Shown here in pieces: positions 1 to 9,446 of a stretch of 64,000 bases of DNA (its first letter is position 1; every line of letters begins with the position of its first letter). The notes below the pieces were generated by a model. The model saw nothing but the letters and a program-made list of their open reading frames with translations, ran no database searches and was not told the DNA's origin. The stretch comes from Gammaproteobacteria bacterium RIFCSPHIGHO2_12_FULL_37_14 (GTDB taxonomy: Bacteria; Pseudomonadota; Gammaproteobacteria; DSM-16500), in contig MGXV01000020.1 of assembly GCA_001801485.1 (NCBI GenBank), forward strand, positions 56,689-120,688. Direction: 5' to 3'. A program made the translations under genes and the position numbers.

Positions 1-333
1 AATACAGGAACTACCCAGAAAAATTAGTCTTTTAACGCCATACCGATATGCACTTTCAATAATGTTAGTCTGAATCGCAAGATTTTGAAAAATAAAATCA
101 CCACGGAAAGTATTATTCGCATGGATCCCGCCAACCTTAGCTGCTGCCAAAAATACATAGCGTGGTTTTTCAGCAGAAAAAAAATCTGCGACATGTGCCT
201 GATTAGTAAGATCAAGTTCTGCACGTGTACGATAGATCAGGTTTGTATAACCTGCTGATTGTAACGTCCGAAAAATAGCAGAACCAACCAATCCTTTATG
301 CCCAGCGATATAAATCTTTTCTGTTTTCTCCAT
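1..333 (-). CDS. fcl: GDP-L-fucose synthase, N-terminal part (cut by window edge)
   Basis: The reading frame is open from an ATG at 333 to the window edge and gives the first 111 residues. It starts with a Rossmann motif ([12 protein letters not shown]) and continues with [13 protein letters not shown] and FLGSSCI, which are hallmarks of the GDP-4-keto-6-deoxy-mannose 3,5-epimerase/4-reductase family. That enzyme makes GDP-L-fucose in the cytoplasm from the product of GDP-mannose 4,6-dehydratase (Gmd). The catalytic YxxxK lies outside the window, and gmd would be expected nearby but is not visible. The gene is 13 bp downstream of the stop of the membrane dehydratase gene and is probably co-transcribed with it. 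Confidence 0.88.
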   Translation of the reverse strand, partial: MEKTEKIYIAGHKGLVGSAIFRTLQSAGYTNLIYRTRAELDLTNQAHVADFFSAEKPRYVFLAAAKVGGIHANNTFRGDFIFQNLAIQTNIIESAYRYGVKRLIFLGSSCI

Positions 334-346
334 AGTCCAATCCTCT

Positions 347-2437
347 CTAGCACATTATAGCGCTAGTATCCCACCCAATATGCGAGCCGTTGAACTCGGC
401 TTTTTTCTGGCCATCGCCTATCTGATACTCAGGAACAAGCTCCTGCAATACACAAATGAAATTTTCATAACTTGTATCAGGTATTTTGCATAATTCTTCA
501 AGTTGATAACAAATGTTTCTGACTTCACAAAAATCTCGGCCATGCGACTGAGCCTTTAAAATCTTTGTGTGTATTGTAGGCTGTAGAAACTCATCTGAAT
601 AAAAACATTCCTCATATAGCTTTTCACCTGGCCGCAAACCGGTATAAATTATTTTAATATCTTGATCAACAACTTTCCCAGCCAACTTGATCATCTGTTC
701 AGCTAGATAACGAATTTTAACAGGCTCGCCCATATCAAGGACAAAAATTTCGCCACCACAACCTAAAAAAGTAGCTTGCAAAATTAACTGTGATGCTTCT
801 GTTATGGTCATAAAAAAGCGTGTAATCTCTGGGTGCGTAACAGTAACACAACTATCAGATTCGATTTGCCTTCTGAAAAGAGGTACCACACTGCCTGCAG
901 AATCCAGCACATTACCAAACCGCACCGTGATAAATTGTGTCTTGGTAGCATAAGCACTGAAATTTTGACAAAAATACTCGGCCCCGCGCTTAGTAGCCCC
1001 CATAATATTTGTTGGATTCACTGCCTTATCGCTTGAAATGAGAATAAATTTCTCCACTCCCTCTCTAGCAGCTTCTTCAGCAAGAATTAGAGTTCCTACA
1101 ATATTATTGTGAATCGCTATACGCGGCTGATGTTCCAGTAATGGCACGTGTTTATAAGCCGCAGCATGAAGCACCAAGTGAGGGCGATATTCGCGCAATA
1201 ATGCCTGCACTCCAACACGATCGGCAACACTCAGCAAAACCGAGTGAAATGCATAAGATGGAAATCGTTGCCGCAATTCAGTTTCAATGGCATACAAATT
1301 GTACTCATTGCTATCCATCACAACTAGCCGGGTGGTATTACTCAGAGAAGCAATTTGTCGGCACAGCTCCGACCCGATAGACCCACCCCCGCCTGTAACC
1401 AAAATAGTTTTATCACGCAAGCTATCTTCTATTAAATCCCACTGGCATGTGGCGGGATAACGCCCTAACAAATCTTCCAAAGAAATTCGCCGTAATACAT
1501 TGATGCTCACTCGACCGTTAGCTAAATCTTTGATCCCAGGCAGGGTAAAACAAGGCACGTTTGACTTCTCGCAAACTTCAACCACTGAGCGCATGTTAGC
1601 AGAAGAAGCGGATGGAATAGCGATAAAAACCAAATCAATCTTATACTTTTCTATTAGTAGAGGTAACCTAACTGTGGGACCGAGCACCCTTACCCCATGA
1701 ATTTCTCGGCCCTGCTTGCATAAATCATCATCAATAAATGCAACTGGCTTGTAAAAGTGACTACGATCTCGTAATAAATCCCTCACTAAACTTTCCCCGG
1801 CATTCCCAGCGCCTACAATGATAACCCGCTGAAAATCACTATAAAGTTTCTTGTAATCTTTAGCTAAGCGAACAGAAAATCGTCCGAATGATAAAAATAT
1901 TACAAGAAACGTGCAATAAACCAGGGTAATAATAAACACAGCCATCGTATGCGAGCTAGAGATAGCCAAGATATGAGAATTAAAAATCGGAGATATTCTA
2001 AGTATGGTACCCGTTATTAAACTACCAACGATAGAAACATGGACAATTTTCTTCAAATCCTGAATTGAAGAAAATCGCCAAAAACCACGATATAACCCAA
2101 AATATCTAAATAACGATAGTTGCAATAATGAAACCCAAAATAAGTTATAAATGACCTCCTTCCAATATTGCTTAACAATTAAGTATTTTTCTGCATCCTG
2201 TATATTATTAGCCATTATCATCATGTTAAGAGTGGCATCGCTAAATACCCAGAAAGCCAATGACCAAGCGATTATTACCGCGCAAAAATCATAGCTTGAG
2301 GCAACAGCACGTCCATAATGCCTAATCTTTGTCGCTAACATTGACTGTGAAAAATAATATAAAAACGCAGATGGCCATTTTTTAACAGCTAGAGATCCAT
2401 TAATAAACGACGCTATCTTCTCCCAATGAATTCTCAT
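347..2437 (-). CDS. membrane-bound nucleotide-sugar 4,6-dehydratase, WbpM/CapD/PglF type
   Basis: This 696-residue protein has about four hydrophobic segments in the first 190 residues. A first Rossmann domain follows ([10 protein letters not shown] near residue 202), then a catalytic SDR domain ([10 protein letters not shown] near residue 340). The active site reads [10 protein letters not shown]...MGATKR. The Met in place of the usual SDR Tyr, followed by the Lys, is typical of the long membrane WbpM/PglF/FlaA1-like dehydratases. Family members convert UDP-GlcNAc to the 4-keto-6-deoxy sugar, a precursor of QuiNAc or bacillosamine. It lies beyond wzc on the same strand, separated by 86 bp. 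Its substrate here is inferred from the family. Confidence 0.9.
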   Translation of the reverse strand: MRIHWEKIASFINGSLAVKKWPSAFLYYFSQSMLATKIRHYGRAVASSYDFCAVIIAWSLAFWVFSDATLNMMIMANNIQDAEKYLIVKQYWKEVIYNLFWVSLLQLSLFRYFGLYRGFWRFSSIQDLKKIVHVSIVGSLITGTILRISPIFNSHILAISSSHTMAVFIITLVYCTFLVIFLSFGRFSVRLAKDYKKLYSDFQRVIIVGAGNAGESLVRDLLRDRSHFYKPVAFIDDDLCKQGREIHGVRVLGPTVRLPLLIEKYKIDLVFIAIPSASSANMRSVVEVCEKSNVPCFTLPGIKDLANGRVSINVLRRISLEDLLGRYPATCQWDLIEDSLRDKTILVTGGGGSIGSELCRQIASLSNTTRLVVMDSNEYNLYAIETELRQRFPSYAFHSVLLSVADRVGVQALLREYRPHLVLHAAAYKHVPLLEHQPRIAIHNNIVGTLILAEEAAREGVEKFILISSDKAVNPTNIMGATKRGAEYFCQNFSAYATKTQFITVRFGNVLDSAGSVVPLFRRQIESDSCVTVTHPEITRFFMTITEASQLILQATFLGCGGEIFVLDMGEPVKIRYLAEQMIKLAGKVVDQDIKIIYTGLRPGEKLYEECFYSDEFLQPTIHTKILKAQSHGRDFCEVRNICYQLEELCKIPDTSYENFICVLQELVPEYQIGDGQKKAEFNGSHIGWDTSAIMC

Positions 2438-2523
2438 GCCATATCCCTATGTTCTTTCACCTACAACAACTTCCTAGTTAGTATTACCTAATGCACAACA
2501 TACTAGTATTGTATGTGTTAACT

Positions 2524-4770
2524 TTAGGTCGTGGCAGCAGTATACGCATAACGATAATAAGAATTCGCCCCGTAAGTTAGCAAAGATCTTCTGTGGTTGA
2601 GAACAAAGCCACTAATCTGAATTCCATGAGAGCGCGCTTTTTTGACAGCTTGCCTTACATCTGATATTAAATCTTTGCCTGCACTGACAACAAAAAGTTT
2701 TATATCGCAGTGTTTCGCAATAACAATGGAATCAGCCACGGATAAAATAGGCGGTGTGTCAATAATGACTTGATCAAACTCCTGCCTAACCTTAGCAATC
2801 AAATCTTGGAAACGTTGACTTTCAAATAACCCAATAGGATGTTGCGTGCATGAACCGCAAGGAATGTAGAAAAAACCATGGTCAATCGAACGAACAAGAT
2901 TCTCATAGCTACACTTGCCTTCTAAATATTCGCTTAATCCGTTAGATTTAGATTGGAGAAGTGCATGATGTAATCTTCCTTTTCGAACATCGGCATCGAT
3001 TAATAGAGTACGTTTACCTGTATCAGCTATCACTTGGGCTAAGTTAAGTGAGACAAAACTCTTGCCAATATTACTCAAACTTCCCAGCGTAGCGATAATA
3101 CGGTGACTAGATCCTGCTGCCATCATCTGCAAACTCATACGTAAGCTTCGCAAACTTTCGATAGAAATATCATCAACAGATTGTTTAGCCAAAATTAAGG
3201 GCGCTGTTAAGGCAGTACCAAAAGTATTCAAACTTTTTTGACGGGCTTTCTCCATTTGTTTTTGTTTTCTACTGTGTGGAATAACCGCTTGCACTGGAAG
3301 TTGCAACTCCTCTTCCAGTTGCTCAGCGCTCTCTACTGTTTTCGTGAGAATGCTCTTGATTAGTACCAGCATTATTGAAAAAAGCGCTCCGATAAAAAAA
3401 CCAACCAGTGACTTAAAGACCTTATGAGTTGGTAACATGGCAGCAGGAGTTGCATCTGTTAATGCAATTATGTCTGGAATAAAACCTGCTTTGGCAATTT
3501 CTAATTGCTGTGAACGATTTAGCAAAGATACATAAGTTACATACTTTAATCTAATATTACGTTTTAAATTAACTTCCTCTTGGTTTTCAAAAGGAAATTT
3601 CTTAATTTTTTCATGCACAACTGCTAGTTTTTGTTGCAACTCAGCCTCTTTTGTCGCAGCAGCAATAACAACCGGATGGAGAGGAGTATATATCTGCAAC
3701 AGCGTTTGTTTTTCAATTTTTAGTCTTTCCAAAGTCCGCTCTAAAGTGGTTAATTGGGCCATCAAATAATATTGAACTGCTCCCATATTTAAAATACCAT
3801 GGCGCGAATGATACTGATTAACAGCATCTTCAGCTTGCGCAACCGCTGACTCCAATTGGGGTACTCTCCGATTTAAAAAGAACAATGTTTTTTGTGTTTC
3901 ATGTGTTTTCTTTGAAACGCTTTTTTCAACAGAATAGCTCATAATGGAATTTAAAACACTGACAACGCTGTCAGGATCAGAACCTGTCAGCTGTAATTGA
4001 ACAATCCCCGTACTTTGAGAAGAGTTAATACCCAGAACATTACTAATTTGCAACCTATTTGCTAATTGTGTAGAAACACCAATAGGGGATTGGTAGCTAA
4101 TAACAAATTCAGTGCCAGGGCGGGCCTTTAAAACCAATTCAAGCTCAATCCCATCTCTAGCAGCCATTTCTCCTGTCTTTCCAGAGAGCGCCAACTCTCC
4201 TGGAGCCGAGTAAAGCTGATAAGTATTTTCTTCGCCCACTATAAGTTGAAAAGAGTGTCCAACCATTGTCTTTGGAACAACAAAGCGCCTGATTTGAGCC
4301 TCTTCCCCACCCCATGCATAGGATTTTAATCTCAAAAACGGTTTTGCTAACCCTTTTCCCTGATAATTCCTTGCCATCCATTTTCCAAATACTGGGAAAT
4401 AGCGCGGGGTAGCTGTGATATTCAGATGATTTTGAAGAACCACTGGTTGTAAGATGTAGCGAGTCTTCATAAGCGCTGATTGAGTATCTATTGATGAAGA
4501 GCCCACGTTTGTCTTGTACCCCAAGCTACTTAACATACTGTCATTCGTCGTTTGCGCATTCACCTGCATTAAGCCAGTACTTTGATACGTCGGGGTCGTA
4601 TGCAAAAAAGTATAAATAGAAGAAATAAAAAGCGCACCAATTGCAGAAGCAAGAATCACCCATTTACTCTGATAAATTTGACCAAAAACTTTTTGGAAAT
4701 CAATCTTATCCTCTGGAGAAAATGAGCCAGATGCATTGGTAAATTGACGAGTTTGTTGGCTATTATTCAT
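2524..4770 (-). CDS. wzc: polysaccharide co-polymerase / bacterial tyrosine autokinase (Wzc type)
   Basis: The 748-residue protein has the Wzc architecture. A cytoplasmic N-terminus and a TM helix (about 35-55) come first, then a Wzz-type periplasmic domain with coiled coil (about 290-400) and a second TM helix (about 450-470). The C-terminal BY-kinase has Walker A GSLSNIGKS near 560, Walker A' LLIDADVRKG near 588 and Walker B VIIDTPP near 665. The tail holds five tyrosines (TYGANSYYRYAY), the usual autophosphorylation cluster. It sets chain length and drives export with Wza, and is reset by Wzb. Its ATG overlaps the wza stop as ATGA, so the two are translationally coupled. Confidence 0.95.
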   Translation of the reverse strand: MNNSQQTRQFTNASGSFSPEDKIDFQKVFGQIYQSKWVILASAIGALFISSIYTFLHTTPTYQSTGLMQVNAQTTNDSMLSSLGYKTNVGSSSIDTQSALMKTRYILQPVVLQNHLNITATPRYFPVFGKWMARNYQGKGLAKPFLRLKSYAWGGEEAQIRRFVVPKTMVGHSFQLIVGEENTYQLYSAPGELALSGKTGEMAARDGIELELVLKARPGTEFVISYQSPIGVSTQLANRLQISNVLGINSSQSTGIVQLQLTGSDPDSVVSVLNSIMSYSVEKSVSKKTHETQKTLFFLNRRVPQLESAVAQAEDAVNQYHSRHGILNMGAVQYYLMAQLTTLERTLERLKIEKQTLLQIYTPLHPVVIAAATKEAELQQKLAVVHEKIKKFPFENQEEVNLKRNIRLKYVTYVSLLNRSQQLEIAKAGFIPDIIALTDATPAAMLPTHKVFKSLVGFFIGALFSIMLVLIKSILTKTVESAEQLEEELQLPVQAVIPHSRKQKQMEKARQKSLNTFGTALTAPLILAKQSVDDISIESLRSLRMSLQMMAAGSSHRIIATLGSLSNIGKSFVSLNLAQVIADTGKRTLLIDADVRKGRLHHALLQSKSNGLSEYLEGKCSYENLVRSIDHGFFYIPCGSCTQHPIGLFESQRFQDLIAKVRQEFDQVIIDTPPILSVADSIVIAKHCDIKLFVVSAGKDLISDVRQAVKKARSHGIQISGFVLNHRRSLLTYGANSYYRYAYTAATT

Positions 4771-5633
4771 GAAGCAAGTCCCTTGATAGTGAAATAGGTA
4801 GAAAAGCTAGGTAGCACTGTACCAATGAATTGATTCCAAGCATTTAGGGTTGCCGCAGAGACATAAACAATATCATTCTCTTGCAAAGGAAACTTTTCTG
4901 CAATAAGCAAAGCTTGTGGCGTTTGTGCATTCAGTGAAAATATGTCTAGCCGCTGATATGCTCCGCGCACCACATAAATATGCGTAGGATCTGCACTGCC
5001 TGGGTTAATTCCACCAGCACTGCTAATAGCTTCCATTAATGTGAGTGGCTTATCTGTTAGCTGCTGCAATCCAGGACTCTTAACCTCGCCCAATACATAT
5101 ATATTTCTATTTCTAAATTTAGCAACTTGAACGGTTACCTGAGGGTTACGTATATAGGCTGAAAGACGTTGAGCAATGCTTTTCTGAGCTTCTTGTGTCG
5201 TCAGCCCCGCCACCTTAAGGTGCCCTACATAAGGAAAAAAAATGGTTCCATCAGACTGAACTAAAACCGCCGGATTTGTTACCCCTCCCAAAGCAGCTTG
5301 TATATTATTATTACTAGTAGTAGCGGCAAATGCTGGCGATGTTGCTATAGTGCTAAGATCAGGATGCCCCCATACTATAACATTTAAATTGTCATAAGGC
5401 CCAATTTGGTAAGGTTGGGGACGCATAGCCGGCTCAAGCAGAGCGCGGCCCTCTGAGGTACCCAGGGTAGTTACATTAATAGGAATAACCCTCGGACTTA
5501 CCCAGTGGCCATTTATTTTTTGTGGTGTGTGTACGGTTCTAGGTGACAAATAATTATCCGGCAAAAAGGGGGCGCACCCACTCAGTAACACCATAAAATA
5601 AACAGCGCTTATTATTTTACTTAGATTTGACAT
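4767..5633 (-). CDS. wza: outer-membrane polysaccharide export lipoprotein (Wza type)
   Basis: The product is 288 residues from the ATG at 5633, which has AGGA eight bases upstream. A longer frame opens at 5663 but would spoil the signal peptide. The N-terminus is a lipoprotein signal with lipobox LLSGC. A polysaccharide export (PES) domain follows (YQIGPYDNLNVIVWGHPDLS), then SLBB-type repeats (NIYVLGEVKSPG; QENDIVYVSA). It is somewhat shorter than E. coli Wza (about 380 aa), as in many Wza/KpsD-like proteins. It forms the outer-membrane channel. The start lies inside the end of the wzb gene. Confidence 0.93.
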   Translation of the reverse strand: MSNLSKIISAVYFMVLLSGCAPFLPDNYLSPRTVHTPQKINGHWVSPRVIPINVTTLGTSEGRALLEPAMRPQPYQIGPYDNLNVIVWGHPDLSTIATSPAFAATTSNNNIQAALGGVTNPAVLVQSDGTIFFPYVGHLKVAGLTTQEAQKSIAQRLSAYIRNPQVTVQVAKFRNRNIYVLGEVKSPGLQQLTDKPLTLMEAISSAGGINPGSADPTHIYVVRGAYQRLDIFSLNAQTPQALLIAEKFPLQENDIVYVSAATLNAWNQFIGTVLPSFSTYFTIKGLAS

Positions 5634-6079
5634 AGTACAATCCTTTTTCCCCAATTTTGCCAAGCAAGCTGGATTTGCTGATACACTTCGTTGAATGCAC
5701 TTTTAGATTGCATAAATGGATCTGGGATCTCCTCATCGCTCCAATGCATCAATAAAAATGTTTTACCTTTGGCTACTGGAAATTGCTTTGTTAACACACT
5801 AAGATGGGATCTTGTCATTACTAGAATAAGATCTTTTCTTCGGATCAGATCTTCAGTAGCCTGGTGTGCACGATGACCTGATATATCAATCCCATGCTGC
5901 GCCATAACATCCCGAGCATGAGGGTCCGCCGGACAATCTATAACCGCGCCAATGCCTGCCGATGTGATGCTTATTGGAGAATGGATTTTATTTAGCTGGT
6001 AGGTAAAAAACCCTTCTGCCATAGGGCTACGGCAAATATTCCCTTGACATACCATTAAGATAGATTTTACTTCCAACAC
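5621..6079 (-). CDS. wzb: low-molecular-weight protein-tyrosine phosphatase (Wzb type)
   Basis: The 152-residue protein has the P-loop CQGNICRS near the N-terminus (the CX5R(S/T) signature) and the general-acid loop DPF near residue 120. It would dephosphorylate the Wzc tyrosine tail so that polymer export can cycle. It is the first gene of a wzb-wza-wzc operon. The start appears to be GTG at 6079, five bases after AAGGA, or the next codon TTG; there is no in-frame ATG before the P-loop region. Confidence 0.93.
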   Translation of the reverse strand: MLEVKSILMVCQGNICRSPMAEGFFTYQLNKIHSPISITSAGIGAVIDCPADPHARDVMAQHGIDISGHRAHQATEDLIRRKDLILVMTRSHLSVLTKQFPVAKGKTFLLMHWSDEEIPDPFMQSKSAFNEVYQQIQLAWQNWGKRIVLCQI

Positions 6080-6205
6080 ACTATTCCTTAGTTATTGCAC
6101 AACCATCGCTTATGAGGTTTTTGAAAAGAGGATTTTACGAATTAAACTCTACTATAGCAAGAACAAAAAACAACTGGTGCTGTACCAAAATCGAAATGTC
6201 CAAAT

Positions 6206-6235
6206 TCTATAGACACGGTCATAAAATCGAGGCAA
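6206..6235 (-). promoter_or_regulatory. candidate sigma70 promoter for wzb-wza-wzc
   Basis: On the minus strand, TTGCCT (-35) and TATAGA (-10) are separated by 18 bp, about 130 bp before the wzb start. Each box matches consensus at four of six positions. It sits in the 221-bp gap between the divergent wzb and ABC-transporter genes, where a promoter is expected. No ops element was found here. Confidence 0.3.
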
Positions 6236-6300
6236 GATCAGGGCTTTCTCACTATGCCTATTACTGGCCGTATTTAACTATAGTTTCATAGGAAAAAGTC

Positions 6301-8172
6301 ATGGGACAACGTAAAAAAGGATTCGTCTATATTGTAAAATCCATATTGTTCTTAATAAACCCTTCTGAGTGGCGTAAAATTTTGCCACTTTTTTGTTTTA
6401 TGTTGCTTTCTGCCATTTTGAATGCCGTAGGCATTGCCATGGTAGTCCCATTCATTGCTGTAGCATCTACTCCTAGCCTAATTCGCTCTACCTCCAGCTT
6501 GCAGTGGGTGTATTATACTCTACATTTTAACAGTGATTATCATTTTTTATTTTTTCTTGGCGTGGTTGCTTTGCTGCTTTTACTTGTCGGCAATGTACTA
6601 AATATTCTAGTGGGGTGGCTATCAGCAAAAGTAACTTACAGCTTAAAATATCGCTGGGCAAATAACTTTCTAGCCAGCTATTTGGCGCAACCCTATTTGT
6701 TTTTCTTAAATACCCGGACTTCGGAATTAAGCAGAAATTTGCTACGAGAAATTAGTCAATTATCTGGCATAGTACTAACTATTTTTGATCTGTTCTCCAA
6801 GTGCTTATCAACAACAATGATTCTTTTAATGCTAGTACTGGTTAATCCACTGCCCGCTATTTCTATCATGATTTCAGTCGGAATCATCTATGCCATTATC
6901 TTTCTGTGCGTGAAAAACTTACTGAAGAAAACGAGCTATTACTCCCATCAAGCAGGGCAGCAAACTTTTAAAATAACCGAAGAAATTTTTAGCATGATTA
7001 AGGAAGTGAAACTTTACCACAAAGAGTTAGCATTCCTTGAATCTTTTGAATTGCCTACGCGGCTAGACAATCACTACTCTGCCTTGTACTGTGGAATTAT
7101 TCCAACACCTCGCTATCTGATAGAAATTTTTGCATTTGGCGGCGTCATCCTACTCGTTCTGTATTTACTGCTTTCGCAACAAAATTTATCATTTTTCTTA
7201 CCCATGCTAGGCTTTTTCGTTGTATCTCTTTATCGCATAATGCCGCTGACCCAGTCAATTTTTGGAGAAATTTCTTCAATCTTATCTGGAACCCACTGCG
7301 TAGAAGCTGTCTTAAACGATTATAAACGGCTTAATATCGAAGGAGCAGAAAACAAGCAACTCTTAAAAAAATTTGTATCAAAAAAGCTAGTTGATCGTTT
7401 TTCACTGCTTGAACTTAAAAAGGTATGCTTTCAATATCCCAACACATTTAATCCTGCCATTTCACAGCTTGATCTTACTTTACCTGCAGGAAAAGTCATT
7501 GCTTTTGTTGGCCCGTCTGGCGCAGGGAAAACAACTATTGTCGATATTTTACTGGGGTTTTTACAACCCCAATTAGGGCAAATTATAGTTAACGGTATAC
7601 TTTTGGATAGTGAGGAAAAAATACGTTCTTGGCAACCCCTAGTAAGCTACGTCCCACAAGCAATCGCTCTAAGTAATAGTAGCATCAAACAAAATATAGC
7701 CTTTGGTGAGGCACCCGATGTCATAGATATGACTAAGGTGAAGCATGCTGTGGAAACTGCGCAATTACGTGAGTTTGTTGAGTCACTTCCTGATAAATAC
7801 GAGACGGAGGTCGGAGATCGCGGCATCCGTCTTAGTGGCGGTCAACGGCAACGTATTGGGATTGCAAGAGCGTTATATCGAGATCCGCAGGTCTTGATTT
7901 TAGACGAAGCAACTAATGCATTAGATGGATTAACTGAAATGGAAATTATGCAAAATATTCATGCATTAGCGAGAGAAAAAACCATCATTATTATTGCGCA
8001 CCGATTGCAAACTGTCATGGCCTGCGATCATTTACATTATATTGATTCTGGTCACTTAGTTGCCACAGGTACCTACGAAGAACTTGCAACAACCCACGCG
8101 GGATTCAAAGATATGATAGAAGCAGCTGCAGGAGGTTACTCAGTACCACGCCTAGTAAGTGAATCCCAGTAG
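6301..8172 (+). CDS. ABC transporter, fused membrane and ATPase domains; PglK/MsbA-like lipid-linked oligosaccharide flippase
   Basis: The protein is 623 residues. The first ~330 hold six predicted membrane helices. The C-terminal ATPase has Walker A GPSGAGKTT near 404, the signature LSGGQRQR near 511, Walker B VLILDEATNALD near 530 and the H-loop IIAHRL. Half-transporters of this shape include MsbA and Campylobacter PglK, which flips an undecaprenyl-linked heptasaccharide. No Wzx-type flippase is visible in the window, so a PglK-like role is the best inference. It is divergent from wzb, and a glycosyltransferase follows 48 bp downstream. Confidence 0.88.
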   Translation: MGQRKKGFVYIVKSILFLINPSEWRKILPLFCFMLLSAILNAVGIAMVVPFIAVASTPSLIRSTSSLQWVYYTLHFNSDYHFLFFLGVVALLLLLVGNVLNILVGWLSAKVTYSLKYRWANNFLASYLAQPYLFFLNTRTSELSRNLLREISQLSGIVLTIFDLFSKCLSTTMILLMLVLVNPLPAISIMISVGIIYAIIFLCVKNLLKKTSYYSHQAGQQTFKITEEIFSMIKEVKLYHKELAFLESFELPTRLDNHYSALYCGIIPTPRYLIEIFAFGGVILLVLYLLLSQQNLSFFLPMLGFFVVSLYRIMPLTQSIFGEISSILSGTHCVEAVLNDYKRLNIEGAENKQLLKKFVSKKLVDRFSLLELKKVCFQYPNTFNPAISQLDLTLPAGKVIAFVGPSGAGKTTIVDILLGFLQPQLGQIIVNGILLDSEEKIRSWQPLVSYVPQAIALSNSSIKQNIAFGEAPDVIDMTKVKHAVETAQLREFVESLPDKYETEVGDRGIRLSGGQRQRIGIARALYRDPQVLILDEATNALDGLTEMEIMQNIHALAREKTIIIIAHRLQTVMACDHLHYIDSGHLVATGTYEELATTHAGFKDMIEAAAGGYSVPRLVSESQ

Positions 8173-8220
8173 CTAACAGAGCTCCATTTTAGTTACGTGA
8201 CTTAAGAGGAATATCACTCG

Positions 8221-9369
8221 ATGTCGCTAAAAATACTCGTTGTGACAGAAGCAAATAGTTGGGTTGACTCACATATATCAGCTAGTTTAGAGGATATGGG
8301 ACATACTGTATTTCGATTCTATTACGGTGATTTTATAGGTGAGTTCTACGGAAAATCAAGATACGCTGAGCAAATAGAAAAAAATAAGCAATTAGTACTT
8401 ACTGCAAATCAATTGTTACAAAACAACCATCTTAATTTGATTTTTTGTTATGTTCAGGATGATTTTCTTATTCCCGAATATGCGCATCAATTAGCAAAAC
8501 TGGATCTCCCATTTGTTGTCTATAATGTAGATATGGCTTGCCAATGGTACAGGCTTACTCGCACCGCGAAATATTTTTCACGCATATTATGTGCGCAACC
8601 AGACAATATGAGTAACATTTCACGGTACAATCCCAACGTATTGTATTTCCCCATGGCAGCTAGAAAGTCTTTATTGGCAAATAATAATCAAAATACATTT
8701 GAGCCCCATGCGTCAGTAACCTTTCTTGGAACTCCAACACTGTATCGTCTACAGATATTATCGTTGTTGATACAAGCAAATACACCCTTGGCTATTTACG
8801 GAAAATATTGGAAAACAAAACAAATAGCTACCCCATCAAGAAATATAGAAAAAACGATACAGGACATATGGCATTATGGTGCGGCTAGATTACGCGGCGA
8901 AGGGATCCTGCCATTATATAAAGCACTAAAACGACGGCTTGTTAATAATAAAAATACACTATCAGCTAATACTGTGCCCTCTCACATCATTCATGAGTTC
9001 TTACCCGATGATGCGATTGGGCCCTTATTTCAACTTTCTAAAATCAATCTAGGCTTTACTCGAACTAGCGAAAACCACCCCCACCAACGAGGTAGCTACC
9101 AAATGCGCTTAAGAGATTTTGAGGTGCCTTATACCGGTGGATTTTATTTAGTTGAAAAAGCGCCTGGTTATGAAACTTTTTATTCTGAGGGTCGTGAAGT
9201 GGTTACCTGGAGCACACCCGAGGACCTGATAGACAAAATTTCTTATTATTTAAGTCATGAAAAAGAAAGAGAGGCTATTGCAAAAGCAGGCCAACAGCGT
9301 GCACTTGCCGAACATACTTGGGAACACAGGTTCAATATGCTGTTCCAGGAGCTAGGGATTAAATACTGA
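8221..9369 (+). CDS. CgeB-like glycosyltransferase (GT-B fold)
   Basis: The 382-residue protein resembles the CgeB/DUF3880 glycosyltransferases. It has an N-terminal Rossmann-like half (LKILVVTEANSW) and a C-terminal half with RLRDFEVPYTGGF, followed by a conserved acidic stretch (EGREVVTWSTPEDL) that usually binds the sugar nucleotide. The ATG at 8221 has AGAGGA upstream. It probably forms a two-gene operon with the flippase. Donor and acceptor sugars cannot be read from the sequence. Confidence 0.8.
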   Translation: MSLKILVVTEANSWVDSHISASLEDMGHTVFRFYYGDFIGEFYGKSRYAEQIEKNKQLVLTANQLLQNNHLNLIFCYVQDDFLIPEYAHQLAKLDLPFVVYNVDMACQWYRLTRTAKYFSRILCAQPDNMSNISRYNPNVLYFPMAARKSLLANNNQNTFEPHASVTFLGTPTLYRLQILSLLIQANTPLAIYGKYWKTKQIATPSRNIEKTIQDIWHYGAARLRGEGILPLYKALKRRLVNNKNTLSANTVPSHIIHEFLPDDAIGPLFQLSKINLGFTRTSENHPHQRGSYQMRLRDFEVPYTGGFYLVEKAPGYETFYSEGREVVTWSTPEDLIDKISYYLSHEKEREAIAKAGQQRALAEHTWEHRFNMLFQELGIKY

Positions 9370-9391
9370 AGCTATCGATCTGGGGTCGCCC

Positions 9392-9446
9392 AACCGGGAA
9401 GGAGACAAGGAAGTGCAAAGCACCAACTGACGCCCCCCTGCCGGTT
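9392..9446. terminator. possible bidirectional stem-loop between convergent genes
   Basis: The 76-bp gap between the convergent glycosyltransferase and the FnlC-like gene holds outer arms AACCGG (9392-9397) and CCGGTT (9441-9446). An inner hairpin GTGC-AAA-GCAC lies at 9413-9423. The stretch is clearly more GC-rich than its surroundings. There is no good T-run, so termination is only a suggestion. Confidence 0.3.

Noticed and set aside
347..2437. Considered as the missing FnlA for the FucNAc pathway
   Set aside because: It has N-terminal membrane helices, two Rossmann domains and the Met-type active site of WbpM/PglF enzymes, so it is the retaining membrane type and not FnlA.
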